From Candidatus Nanopelagicales bacterium (GTDB lineage: Bacteria > Actinomycetota > Actinomycetes > S36-B12 > UBA5976), in the NCBI GenBank assembly GCA_030157865.1, contig JAOATY010000006.1, positions 8,127 through 72,126 on the forward strand: a DNA stretch of 64,000 bases, in the 5' to 3' direction. The notes beneath the pieces were generated by a model. It made no database searches. It had not been told where the DNA came from and worked only from the letters and a program-made list of their open reading frames with translations. A program made the translations under genes and the position numbers. Position 1 is the first letter of the stretch. The number at the start of each line of letters is the position of its first letter. Below, in pieces: positions 52,950-62,245 of the stretch.

Positions 52950-53420
52950 ATGTCAATTGACGTAAATAACGAATCTGATTTTGAAGTTAATGAACTTGAG
53001 ATCTCTGCGCAGGCTCAGTTTGTACTTAGAAGCCTTCACATAAACCCAGCCGCTGAACTGTCTGTGCTTCTTGTTGACGAAGTTGCAATGACTGTGTTGC
53101 ACGAAAAGTTTATGGACGAGCCAGGTCCTACAGATGTCTTGAGTTTTCCAATGGATGAACTCCGCGCCGGTACTCCTGATCGAGTTAGCGAAGAGGGTGT
53201 ACTAGGTGACGTGGTGCTATGTCCTGCAGTCGCACAACGACAGGGCGAACAAGCGGGCCACAGCATGGAAGTTGAATTACGCCTGCTGCTAACTCATGGA
53301 ATCTTGCACTTACTTGGCCACGATCATGCTGAGCCAGAAGAACATAAAGTCATGTTCGGATTGCAAGCACAACTGCTTGCACAATGGGAAGGTGAGCGCA
53401 ACGCTCGTGGCCTAGCTTGA
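52950..53420 (+). CDS. ybeY: Endoribonuclease YbeY
   Basis: PTDVLSFPMDE; LLTHGILHLLGHDHAEPEEHKVMF (HxxxHxxxxxH). Confidence 0.95.
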   Translation: MSIDVNNESDFEVNELEISAQAQFVLRSLHINPAAELSVLLVDEVAMTVLHEKFMDEPGPTDVLSFPMDELRAGTPDRVSEEGVLGDVVLCPAVAQRQGEQAGHSMEVELRLLLTHGILHLLGHDHAEPEEHKVMFGLQAQLLAQWEGERNARGLA

Positions 53421-54712
53421 GTCAAAATGCATTTCTAATTGTTTTGGCGATTGCAATGGTGCTGTTGGCCGCTGTTTTTGTTGCGACTGAAACAGCCTTA
53501 GCGCGCGTGAGCAAGGCAACTGTTGATCAACTCCGCAAAGATGGCAGCAAGAGCGCTGGGCGCTTAAGCAAGCTTCTCGATGATCGAGCAAAGTACGTTA
53601 ACTCGCTACTTTTTGCGCATCTAACAATGTCAACAATTGCAATCGTTTTAGTTACAACAGCATCCTTGAATCTTTTTGTAGATAACAATGCGGCATTGGT
53701 GAGTTCATCAGCCATCATGGTTTTGGTTGGTTACATTTTGCTTGGGGTCGCTCCGCAAACTCTAGGTCGGCAAAAAGCTGACAAGATCGCGCTTTCAACA
53801 GTCCCATTAACTCGCATGGTGACCGTAATCTTCGGGCCATTGACTCGGCTATTCATCTTGGTTGGAAATGCAATCACTCCAGGTCAAGGCTTTAGAGAAG
53901 GTCCATTCTCAACTCAGGCTGAACTTCGTGAATTAGTTGATATGGCGGGTGCCGATTCGGTTATTGAAGATGACGAACGACAGATGATTCATTCGGTTTT
54001 CGAACTTGGTGACACTATTGCTCGCGAAGTCATGGTGCCTCGCACTGAAATGGTGTGGATTGAAACGCACAAGACTTTGCGCCAAGCAATGTCCCTTGGA
54101 CTTCGCTCTGGCTATTCTCGAATCCCAGTAGTCGGGGAGGGCATAGATGACATCGTTGGAGTTATTTATGTCAAAGACATCGCAAGAAGAGTTTTTGAGC
54201 ACCAGGAATCCCAAAGTACTGAACGAGTATCGGAATTGATGCGTCCGGCATTTATGGTTCCTGATAGTCGAAGCGTTGACGAATTGTTACGAGATATGCA
54301 AAGCGCTCGCACGCATCTTGCGGTTTTAGTTGATGAGTACGGTGGCACCGCAGGACTTGTAACAATTGAAGACGTCTTAGAAGAAATTGTTGGCGAAATT
54401 GCTGACGAACACGACGTACTTGGCCCAGACATTGAAGAACTTGCCAATGGCGAATATCGGGTGAGCTCACGACTGCACGTTGATGATCTTGCTGAACTTC
54501 TTGAGTTAGAGATTCCGGATGAAGGCGTTGACACAGTTGGTGGCCTGATGGCTAAGCGCCTAGGTATTGTGCCGATTCCAGGTGCCAGCGTTGATCTAGA
54601 TTCATGGACGCTGACCGCTGAATCAACTGCCGGGCGTCGCCATCGCATCGATACGGTAGTTATTTCACGAGACTCGTTCATGACTGAAGATGAGGTCGAA
54701 TCTAATGACTAG
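53417..54712 (+). CDS. CorC/HlyC-type transporter (CNNM and CBS domains)
   Basis: N-terminal TM domain; VMVPRTEMVWIE; RIPVVGEGIDDIVGVIYVKDI; LVDEYGGTAGLVTIEDVLEEIVGEI. Confidence 0.93.
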   Translation: MSQNAFLIVLAIAMVLLAAVFVATETALARVSKATVDQLRKDGSKSAGRLSKLLDDRAKYVNSLLFAHLTMSTIAIVLVTTASLNLFVDNNAALVSSSAIMVLVGYILLGVAPQTLGRQKADKIALSTVPLTRMVTVIFGPLTRLFILVGNAITPGQGFREGPFSTQAELRELVDMAGADSVIEDDERQMIHSVFELGDTIAREVMVPRTEMVWIETHKTLRQAMSLGLRSGYSRIPVVGEGIDDIVGVIYVKDIARRVFEHQESQSTERVSELMRPAFMVPDSRSVDELLRDMQSARTHLAVLVDEYGGTAGLVTIEDVLEEIVGEIADEHDVLGPDIEELANGEYRVSSRLHVDDLAELLELEIPDEGVDTVGGLMAKRLGIVPIPGASVDLDSWTLTAESTAGRRHRIDTVVISRDSFMTEDEVESND

Positions 54713-55049
54713 TTGGAATGCAGAAGACGACAAGCTTGCAGTTTTAGCTAAAGGGGCACGCTCGCGTGTCCAGGCAAAAATTGGCGCAGCGCTTCGGGAC
54801 GAAACCGGAAGAACTTATGCCAGCGCCGAAGTTGAAGTTGGATCTCTAAAGCTTTCTGCCGTGGAAATGGTGGTTGCTCAAGCTGTTGCTTCCGGATCTA
54901 CTGGTGTAGAAGCAATAGTTGTTTCTCCAGCAAACGAATTTAGTATTTCTGATTCGGCTCTTGAGCTAGTTCGCGCATTTGCAGGCAGCGATATTCCAAT
55001 TTATGTAATTGACGAAACCGGCAAACCTGTCGATTCGCGATTAACGTGA
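54705..55049 (+). CDS. Cytidine deaminase-like protein
   Basis: About 114 aa in the conserved slot between corC-like and era; ARSRVQAKIGAALRDETGRTYASAEVEVGSLKLSAVEMVVAQAVASG. Lacks HAE and PCxxC zinc motifs. Confidence 0.65.
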   Translation: MTSWNAEDDKLAVLAKGARSRVQAKIGAALRDETGRTYASAEVEVGSLKLSAVEMVVAQAVASGSTGVEAIVVSPANEFSISDSALELVRAFAGSDIPIYVIDETGKPVDSRLT

Positions 55050-55981
55050 CAATCATTTCCAGCGTTGATTCGTCTCCAAAAAGTGGGAGACAGGTCGCAG
55101 TTGTTTCAGTACTTCTGGCTTGCGTGCTGTTTAGCACTAGTGCAACGGGTAGGGCTTACTTAGATTTTCCAGGTAGCAGCATTTCAGTTGGTGCTTGGCG
55201 AGTATTTCTTGGTGGCGTCGGCCTGGCTGCTTATGCAGCAATTAGATATGGAACGACTGGTTTACGAAAACTGGTAAAACTTCCAATTGTTTGGGTTATG
55301 GCACTAGCAGTTCTCTCTTATCAAATTTCGTTCTTTATCGGAGCCGCTCGTATTGGTGTGGCAATGGGAACCTTAGGAGCACTTGCGACTGCGCCATTTT
55401 TTGCTGGGCTACTGGGTTGGATAGTTGGCACTGGAAAGCCCACGGCAATCTGGGCCGTCTCAACACTTATGGGAATCATCGGCCTAGCTTTGATTACCGG
55501 TGTAAGCGAAGTTCGAGACAACTTGGGATTCTTTGCGGTATTCATTTCCGGTGTGATGTACGCGATCTTTACAGTTTTTGGAGTTCGCTTAACCCGCACT
55601 CACGATGTGACTGGAGCAGAAGTGCTTGGCGCTGCCTTTGGAATCGGCGCGGTCCTGTCGCTTCCAATCGTGTTGTTTACAAGTGCGTGGGTAAATAGCG
55701 CACTCTTAGTTGGTTTTGTTCTGTACATCGGCTTAGCAACAACAGCACTTGGGTACATTCTGTTTGGAAATGGCCTAACTCACTTAAGTCCAGGAACAGT
55801 TTCGACATTGACATTGGCTGAGCCAGTACTGGCGACCTTGATGGGGGTTTTCATTTTGGGTGAAGCAATGAATCTGCGAGGCTGGATCGGCTGTGCCGTA
55901 ATTATTGGAGCCTTAGCGTTACTGGGTATCGTTGAATCACGAACCCCATCAAAACCAAATCTGGAGACTTCAAATGCGTAG
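55046..55981 (+). CDS. EamA/DMT family transporter
   Basis: 10-TM-like pattern; PGTVSTLTLAEPVLATLMGVFILGEAMN. Confidence 0.88.
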   Translation: MTIISSVDSSPKSGRQVAVVSVLLACVLFSTSATGRAYLDFPGSSISVGAWRVFLGGVGLAAYAAIRYGTTGLRKLVKLPIVWVMALAVLSYQISFFIGAARIGVAMGTLGALATAPFFAGLLGWIVGTGKPTAIWAVSTLMGIIGLALITGVSEVRDNLGFFAVFISGVMYAIFTVFGVRLTRTHDVTGAEVLGAAFGIGAVLSLPIVLFTSAWVNSALLVGFVLYIGLATTALGYILFGNGLTHLSPGTVSTLTLAEPVLATLMGVFILGEAMNLRGWIGCAVIIGALALLGIVESRTPSKPNLETSNA

Positions 55982-56882
55982 TGGTTTTACTTGCATAGTG
56001 GGTCGTCCAAACGTTGGTAAATCAACTTTGACGAATGCCTTAGTAGGGCAAAAAGTTGCAATCACCTCAGATCGACCACAAACCACTCGGCACACAATTC
56101 GTGGAATCGTTACAAAGCCTGAAGGCCAATTGATTCTGATTGATACACCAGGCGTGCATAAACCACGAACTTTGTTGGGCGAGAGACTCAATGCTTTAGT
56201 TGCCGACACTTGGTCTGAAGTTGATGTTGTTGTTATGTGTTTTCCAGCGAATGAGGCAATTGGACCTGGCGACCGCTTTATTGCCGAACAAATTGCTTCG
56301 ATACCCCGGGTTAAGAAAGTTGCCGTGGTAACCAAGATCGATACAACCGACAAACAAGCAGTTGGCGAACAGTTACTTGCTGTCCAAAAGCTTGGGCAAG
56401 AACTTGGCATCGATTGGGCTGAATTAGTTCCTGTCTCAGCAGTTGCTGATAATCAAGTTGATTTACTGAGCGACCTGCTTATGGGGATGCTGCCGGAAGG
56501 TCAGATTCTTTATCCAGATGGCGAACTTACTGATGAGCCAGAGTTGATCATGATTGCGGAACTGATTCGAGAATCCGCACTTGAGGGAGTGCATGACGAA
56601 TTGCCGCACTCAATTGCCGTGGTAATTGATGAGATGGCCATGCGCGCTGATCGACCAGAAGATAAACCGTTAATGGATATCTTCGCGTTGATTTACGTAG
56701 AGCGCGAGAGTCAGAAGCACATCGTTATCGGCAAAGGTGGCAGCAGACTAAAGGAAGTTGGAACGGAAGCACGGATTGCGATTAGCAAGATGCTTGGCGT
56801 GCCGGTTTACCTAGACATTCGAGTCAAGATTGCTAAGGACTGGCAACGCGATCCTAAACAGTTATCCAGACTAGGTTTCTAG
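55974..56882 (+). CDS. era: GTPase Era
   Basis: GFTCIVGRPNVGKSTLTNALVGQKVAITSDRPQTTRH; C-terminal KH domain HIVIGKGGSRLKEVGTEAR. Start set at ATG 55974. Confidence 0.95.
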   Translation: MRSGFTCIVGRPNVGKSTLTNALVGQKVAITSDRPQTTRHTIRGIVTKPEGQLILIDTPGVHKPRTLLGERLNALVADTWSEVDVVVMCFPANEAIGPGDRFIAEQIASIPRVKKVAVVTKIDTTDKQAVGEQLLAVQKLGQELGIDWAELVPVSAVADNQVDLLSDLLMGMLPEGQILYPDGELTDEPELIMIAELIRESALEGVHDELPHSIAVVIDEMAMRADRPEDKPLMDIFALIYVERESQKHIVIGKGGSRLKEVGTEARIAISKMLGVPVYLDIRVKIAKDWQRDPKQLSRLGF

Positions 56883-57997
56883 CTCTTTTTCTTGAGTTGG
56901 CTTTGTTCGATTTCGGCCAATTCTGGAATCAATTCATAACGTTTGCCATATGTATCAAGCAATGCAACCATTGCTGCCGCTACCGGAACAGAAACAATTG
57001 CTCCTACAGCACCAAATAAGTTCGCAAAGACAATTACCGAGCCAAATGCAACCGCGGGATGAATGTCCATAGTTATTCGACTCAACCGAGGCGAAAGTAA
57101 GTAGTTTTCAATTTGCTGGTAAACAGAGGCGAAGATAACTATAAACAGCGCGTCCATCGGGTTATCGAATACTGCAAACAGCACGGGAATCAAGATTCCG
57201 ATGTAGGTACCAATAGTCGGAATAAATTGGCTGGTAATTCCTGTGATCAAGCCCATTGGCAACCAGTAAGGCAACCCAATTGCTGCAAAGAACAAGGAAT
57301 GTGCAGTCGCAGAGGCTAAAGCCAACAAAACCTTTGAAACTACAAATCCACCAGTTTTCTTAACTGTTATGTCCCAAGTTGTAACAACAACTTTTTGGGC
57401 TGCTGGATTCATCATTGCGCCAATAGTTTTCCGCAGCCGTGGCGCATCCGCGGCTAGGTAGAAAGAAAACAGTGCAAGTGTCAGCAGTTGAAATAGACCA
57501 CCGATTATGCCGGAGACTATTCCAACAAATCCACCAGCAAAATTACTAGCCCAGTCAGCAATTTGGGCTGGCTGGATATTGAGTTGATTAATTAGTTGAT
57601 TTGGATCAAAATCCTGATTAAAAGTTGAGTTAACCCAATTTGTAAAATCGGTTACCAGGGCAGGAATGTCCGTAATCAATGAAGATGCCTGTGAAAACAG
57701 GATCCCACCGAATAATGCTACGAAAGCTCCGGCTACAAGTGTTACGCCCAACATGACCAAACCAGTGGCAGAACCTCTGCGCCACCCCTTTGAAGCCAGA
57801 GCAGAAACGGCAGGCTCCATAGCAATTGCAAATAGAAGGGCAAGAAGCAGTAAGAGAATGAAGCTAACGTTCTGCTGGAAGACCCAAAGCCCGAGCAGCG
57901 CTGCCGCTGTGAAAAGAATAAGAGTCCGAAAGACCCATTTGATTGAAGCTTTATCGAATCCGGTAACTCTAATTGGTTCTTTAGGCGAAGAGGTCAT
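56879..57997 (-). CDS. AI-2E family (PerM-like) transporter
   Basis: Multi-TM; LITGITSQFIPTIGTYIGILIPVLFA; PRLSRITMDIHPAVAFGSVIVFANLFGAVGAIVSVPVAA. Confidence 0.9.
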   Translation of the reverse strand: MTSSPKEPIRVTGFDKASIKWVFRTLILFTAAALLGLWVFQQNVSFILLLLLALLFAIAMEPAVSALASKGWRRGSATGLVMLGVTLVAGAFVALFGGILFSQASSLITDIPALVTDFTNWVNSTFNQDFDPNQLINQLNIQPAQIADWASNFAGGFVGIVSGIIGGLFQLLTLALFSFYLAADAPRLRKTIGAMMNPAAQKVVVTTWDITVKKTGGFVVSKVLLALASATAHSLFFAAIGLPYWLPMGLITGITSQFIPTIGTYIGILIPVLFAVFDNPMDALFIVIFASVYQQIENYLLSPRLSRITMDIHPAVAFGSVIVFANLFGAVGAIVSVPVAAAMVALLDTYGKRYELIPELAEIEQSQLKKKS

Positions 57998-58050
57998 GAA
58001 AAGAGGTTACCTGACCCACACTTCACATACAGGCGTGACACCATAGACCT

Positions 58051-58788
58051 ATGCCTAGTTATCGCGCCGAAGCAATTGTTTTGCGCACACATAAGTTGGG
58101 CGAAGCTGATCGAATCATCACCCTTTTGACGCGCGAACGAGGAAAAGTTCGAGCTGTTGCAAAAGGCGTGCGGCGCACAAAGAGTAAGTTCGGCGCTCGC
58201 TTAGAACCGTTTAGCCGGGTCGATTTATTGGTCTTCGAAGGCAAGAACTTGGACATCATCACGCAAGCTGAATCCTTGAATGCTTATGGCCAAGACTTGG
58301 CGTTGGATTATTCACTCTGGACTGCAGGACAAACAATGCTTGAGACTGCAGATCGACTTACTCCTGAGGATTCAATTTCAGCCGAGTCCCAATACTTGCT
58401 TTTGGTGGGAGCATTAAGAACTTTAGTTACTGGCGAGCATGCAGCCGGGCTGGTCCTAGATGCCTTCCTGCTTCGGTCGCTTTCAATGGCTGGGTATTCA
58501 CCAACATTGAGTGCCTGCGTAATTTGCGGACTGGCAGGTACGCAACCGTTCTTCCATGTTTCAACTGGTGGCGCATTGTGTGTAGAACATCGGGTTCCGG
58601 GAAGCGTTGCACCTCGTCCAGAGTCTTTTGAATTAATGCAAGCACTTTTGTCGGGGGACTGGGACGTTGCCGATGCATCAGTCGCTAGAGACAGAACTGA
58701 AGTTTCTGGGCTGGTAGCCGCTTACACTCAATGGCACTTAGAACGAGGACTTAGATCACTGCCATTAGTTGACCGGCAGACAACCTGA
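58051..58788 (+). CDS. recO: DNA repair protein RecO
   Basis: YRAEAIVLRTHKLGEADRIITLLTRERGKVRAVAKGVRRTKSKFGARLEPF. Confidence 0.94.
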   Translation: MPSYRAEAIVLRTHKLGEADRIITLLTRERGKVRAVAKGVRRTKSKFGARLEPFSRVDLLVFEGKNLDIITQAESLNAYGQDLALDYSLWTAGQTMLETADRLTPEDSISAESQYLLLVGALRTLVTGEHAAGLVLDAFLLRSLSMAGYSPTLSACVICGLAGTQPFFHVSTGGALCVEHRVPGSVAPRPESFELMQALLSGDWDVADASVARDRTEVSGLVAAYTQWHLERGLRSLPLVDRQTT

Positions 58789-58806
58789 ACATGGCAGACT
58801 TGAACT

Positions 58807-59586
58807 ATGTTGCTTAATCCACCGCCACATTCTTCTGGGGTCAAGCCACCAAAAATTCAACCTGATTTAATTCCTAATCACATTGCAGTAGTTATGGATG
58901 GAAATGGTCGGTGGGCCAAAGAGCGTGGATTGCCACGAACCGCTGGGCATGAAGCCGGCGAAGCAAGTTTGATGGACTGTATTTATGGATCATTGGAACT
59001 TGGAGTTGGCTGGCTTTCGGCGTATGCATTTTCAACTGAAAATTGGCGACGCTCGCCAGAAGAAGTTCGATTCCTGATGAATTTCAATCGCGATGTAATT
59101 CGCAGACGTCGCGATGAAATGAATGACCTGGGAGTGAGAATCCGATGGGCAGGTCGACGCCCCAAGCTTTGGCGTTCAGTAATTGAAGAACTTGAAGCCT
59201 GTGAAAAGTTAACGGCAAAGAATTCAAAACTGACCGTAACTATGTGCGTGAATTACGGGGGACGGGCAGAAATCGTTGATGCAGTTTCTGCTATTGCCCA
59301 ACAAGTCGCGGATGGAAAAATTGATCCAAAGAAAGTTACTGAAAAAACCATAAAGAAGTATTTAGACGAACCAGATATGCCTGATGTAGATCTTTTCGTC
59401 AGGTCCAGTGGTGAACAGCGCTTAAGCAACTTCTTGCTCTGGCAAAGTGCTTACTCAGAGTTTGTTTTCTTGCCGACACTTTGGCCAGACTTTGATCGTC
59501 GTCATTTATGGCATGCCTGTGAAATTTACGCTTCACGTGATCGGCGTTATGGGGGAGCGGTCCCTAATCCATTGCCAGAGAATTAA
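58807..59586 (+). CDS. uppS: Isoprenyl transferase (undecaprenyl diphosphate synthase family)
   Basis: [62 protein letters not shown]. Confidence 0.94.
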   Translation: MLLNPPPHSSGVKPPKIQPDLIPNHIAVVMDGNGRWAKERGLPRTAGHEAGEASLMDCIYGSLELGVGWLSAYAFSTENWRRSPEEVRFLMNFNRDVIRRRRDEMNDLGVRIRWAGRRPKLWRSVIEELEACEKLTAKNSKLTVTMCVNYGGRAEIVDAVSAIAQQVADGKIDPKKVTEKTIKKYLDEPDMPDVDLFVRSSGEQRLSNFLLWQSAYSEFVFLPTLWPDFDRRHLWHACEIYASRDRRYGGAVPNPLPEN

Positions 59587-59972
59587 ACCTTCTTGCAAGC
59601 TCGACAGATTCCTGTGATCTCAAGTGTGTGAGAAATTTCCGTAAACCCATTATCAATACCGACTTGTTTGGCCCACACTTCTAACGCTTCACCAGTGATT
59701 TCAATTGCGAGCCCACACTTGGTGCAAGTTAAGTGATGGTGATGGCTGGAGCTGCATAGTCGATATTGCGATTCGCCATCGGCGCCAATGATCATGTCGA
59801 CATCACGCACTTCGAACATTTCAGTTAAGTTTCGGTACACCGTTGATAGTCCGATGGTTTCACCATTAGCAGTTAGTAAAGCGTGAATCTCTTGAGCGCT
59901 TCTAAAGTTTTCCTGAGATGCAAGAGTTTCAGTAATCGCTTTGCGCTGCTTAGTTAAACGTTGCGTAGCCAT
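59583..59972 (-). CDS. zur: Fur family transcriptional regulator, probable Zur
   Basis: [67 protein letters not shown]. Confidence 0.88.
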   Translation of the reverse strand: MATQRLTKQRKAITETLASQENFRSAQEIHALLTANGETIGLSTVYRNLTEMFEVRDVDMIIGADGESQYRLCSSSHHHHLTCTKCGLAIEITGEALEVWAKQVGIDNGFTEISHTLEITGICRACKKV

Positions 59973-59974
59973 GG

Positions 59975-60712
59975 TTAACCATGAACCAAGGTAACAATTG
60001 CGAACATGATTACAACGCCGGTAACAGTTGCAAGAAGTGTCATCCGGGAAGGCTTTGTGCTGTGTGCTTCAGGCAGGATGTGTGAAGTTGCCAAGTAAAT
60101 CAAGAAGCCAGCAAATAGCGCCAAGTACAAACCAAGGAAGTTGTCGGATAGAACAATTCGCGCACCAAGGAAAGCGCCGGCAATTCGAGCAACGCCATCA
60201 GCGATTAGCAGCATGACTGCACGGGATTGCCACTTACCAGCAGAAATAAGCATCGAGACGGTATTCAAGCCATCTGTGAATGCGTGAGCCAAAACTGCGA
60301 TCGCAACGATCCAGCCAAGTGAAGAACTGACCTGAAAAGCAATACCGATAGCAAGACCATCAAGGAACACGTGGATAACCATCGCCGAGGCGGCAATGAC
60401 GCCTGTTGAGTTATGGGAGTGCTCATGGCCGTCGTTGTATTTTGAATCGTGCGGCTCATGTGCACCTGAATAGCGCTCCAGAATATGCAGGGCCAGGAAG
60501 CCAACTACAAACATGACCATTACGGCTGGAACGTGTCCAACTTCAAGGCTGCTTAATTCAAAAACCTCTGGAATCAGATCGAAGGAAACCAGGCCGAGTA
60601 AAAGTCCAGCACTTAGGCCAAGAACTAAATGCATGCGTTCACGTGCTTGCAGCGCAAGGAAGCCACCTAAGAAGGTTGCGAGAACGGTACTGAGGGCAAC
60701 TAACACGGCCAT
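59975..60712 (-). CDS. ZIP family metal transporter
   Basis: His-rich loop DSKYNDGHEHSHN; AMVIHVFLDGLAIGIAFQ; ALFAGFLIYLATSHILPEAHS. Start set at 60712. Confidence 0.9.
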   Translation of the reverse strand: MAVLVALSTVLATFLGGFLALQARERMHLVLGLSAGLLLGLVSFDLIPEVFELSSLEVGHVPAVMVMFVVGFLALHILERYSGAHEPHDSKYNDGHEHSHNSTGVIAASAMVIHVFLDGLAIGIAFQVSSSLGWIVAIAVLAHAFTDGLNTVSMLISAGKWQSRAVMLLIADGVARIAGAFLGARIVLSDNFLGLYLALFAGFLIYLATSHILPEAHSTKPSRMTLLATVTGVVIMFAIVTLVHG

Positions 60713-60724
60713 GAGAACTCCTTT

Positions 60725-60743
60725 ATTGGGAACAATTCCCAAT
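60725..60743. repeat. Perfect 8-bp inverted repeat attgggaa-caa-ttcccaat in the ZIP gene leader
   Basis: Read directly; lies between the Zur-box candidate and the ZIP start codon. Confidence 0.7.
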
Positions 60744-60754
60744 AGTAGGTTTAA

Positions 60755-60769
60755 TGAGAACCATTGTCA
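60755..60769. promoter_or_regulatory. Zur-box-like operator TGAGAACCATTGTCA
   Basis: Resembles the actinobacterial Zur box TGAAAATNATTTTCA; 5 of 7 symmetric pairs, 42 nt upstream of the ZIP ATG. Confidence 0.6.
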
Positions 60770-60814
60770 ATAAGCTTCCGCTGTTTTTGAGCAAACCCGT
60801 GCTTGACTTGGGTT

Positions 60815-61150
60815 ATGGGCCAAGCAAATAAACCAAAAAAACCAAATCCAGCGGTTCCGGTGGTTACGCATTCAGCGCTTCGTAAGCGGGTAACTGATAT
60901 GAGCGCACCTGCACTTCTGCGGATTCACGGCCTGCCAAAGTTCCTGGTTCCGGGCTTGATTGCAGTCCTGATGCTCTTGGGCTTGTTTTTGCCAGCGCCA
61001 TATTCTGGAATTTCGTTAACCGTAGTGAGCTTGTTTATCGGGTGGCTTATGTATTTGTCTTGGCCACTGCTTGATTCAAAATCACGTTTAATTCGTTTTC
61101 TGGTGTTCTTAATCTTGGTAGCGGCAACTGCAGTTAATTTCGGCGCTTAA
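60815..61150 (+). CDS. DUF6703-like small membrane protein
   Basis: Basic N-terminus then 3 or so TM segments; start set at MGQANKPKK (60815). Family name tentative. Confidence 0.6.
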   Translation: MGQANKPKKPNPAVPVVTHSALRKRVTDMSAPALLRIHGLPKFLVPGLIAVLMLLGLFLPAPYSGISLTVVSLFIGWLMYLSWPLLDSKSRLIRFLVFLILVAATAVNFGA

Positions 61151-61155
61151 TTTTC

Positions 61156-61497
61156 ATGCTGGGAACATTTCACGCAGTTTGGACATTTGATGTTGCGGAT
61201 CCAAGTACTTGGAAACAAGAAGCTAAAGATGCCATCAAAGTTCTGCAAGTACGACCAGGCTTCGTAGCTGCCAGCGTTTTTCACAATGCAGATATGTCCG
61301 AGCGATATCTAGTCAAAACTGACTGGGTTGATGTTGGTTCCTATCGCCGAGCACTTGGCTCAATGGAAGCAAAAATTGGAGTCTGGCCGTTTCTTGCAAA
61401 CATGCGGGACGAACCTACAGCTTTTGAATTGCTTATGGATTTCAATCCTGATTCTGAAATCGAATTTGAATCAAGCGTCAATGGCGAAGTTAGCTAG
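61156..61497 (+). CDS. Small alpha-beta-barrel/antibiotic-biosynthesis-monooxygenase-like protein
   Basis: 113 aa; QVRPGFVAASVFHNADMSERYLVKTDWVDVGSYRRAL pattern. Confidence 0.6.
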   Translation: MLGTFHAVWTFDVADPSTWKQEAKDAIKVLQVRPGFVAASVFHNADMSERYLVKTDWVDVGSYRRALGSMEAKIGVWPFLANMRDEPTAFELLMDFNPDSEIEFESSVNGEVS

Positions 61498-62140
61498 TTG
61501 CCTTCAAAGCAACTAGCGCAGCTTTGCCTTCTTTAGTAACGCTGTAAGTGTAGGTAATCTCGCCTAACGGTTCATCGTCAGAACTAATTACACTTTTGGC
61601 AACTCGACCTTCAGAATCGAGCGTGTAAACCGTTACGTACTTTGCTAGGTCAATGGTGTTTGTAATCGTGTATTCGCCCGGAGCGCTGAGAATTACTGAT
61701 CCTTGATCGTTACCGCCAGCAACAAGTCCGTCTAATTCAGAAATAGTTCTTGCTGGCATCATCGAAGTTTCATCCATTTCAAAAACGGAATCAGCATCAA
61801 CGTCATAGCTCGCACATACATCGGATTTTGGATCCTGCACAGCGACTTGAACCATCACGCCGTCAGTATCAAACCAGAGTTCAGTCAATCCTGACTCCGC
61901 AGCACTTTCCTGGGACTTTACTAAGGCAGCGCGAAATTCACTTTCAGCAGCCGGTTCAATCTCATTTGGACTCAGCGAAGGTTGGGGTTCCAGTGTTGGA
62001 GCAGCCACACCGGAATCGTTAGAAGCGTTTGCGTCAGGGGAGTCATTGCCACAACCAGCGGTTAAGCCCACCACCGCAACGAGGGCAAGGCTCAATCCAA
62101 AGGAACGAAAGTTGGCTTTGTTTGTCTGCAAAAGGTTCAT
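61490..62140 (-). CDS. Hypothetical lipoprotein
   Basis: Signal peptide with lipobox LTAGC, then Asn/Ser/Pro-rich linker; start set at MNLLQTNKAN (62140). Confidence 0.7.
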   Translation of the reverse strand: MNLLQTNKANFRSFGLSLALVAVVGLTAGCGNDSPDANASNDSGVAAPTLEPQPSLSPNEIEPAAESEFRAALVKSQESAAESGLTELWFDTDGVMVQVAVQDPKSDVCASYDVDADSVFEMDETSMMPARTISELDGLVAGGNDQGSVILSAPGEYTITNTIDLAKYVTVYTLDSEGRVAKSVISSDDEPLGEITYTYSVTKEGKAALVALKATS

Positions 62141-62245
62141 CTCCTCCATCGTAACTTGAATACCAATTACGTCAGATTCCCTAGATAGAATGGGGTTTCC
62201 TGCTTCCGGCAACCAGTCGGACAGCCTTATCGGATGTTGAGTTTC

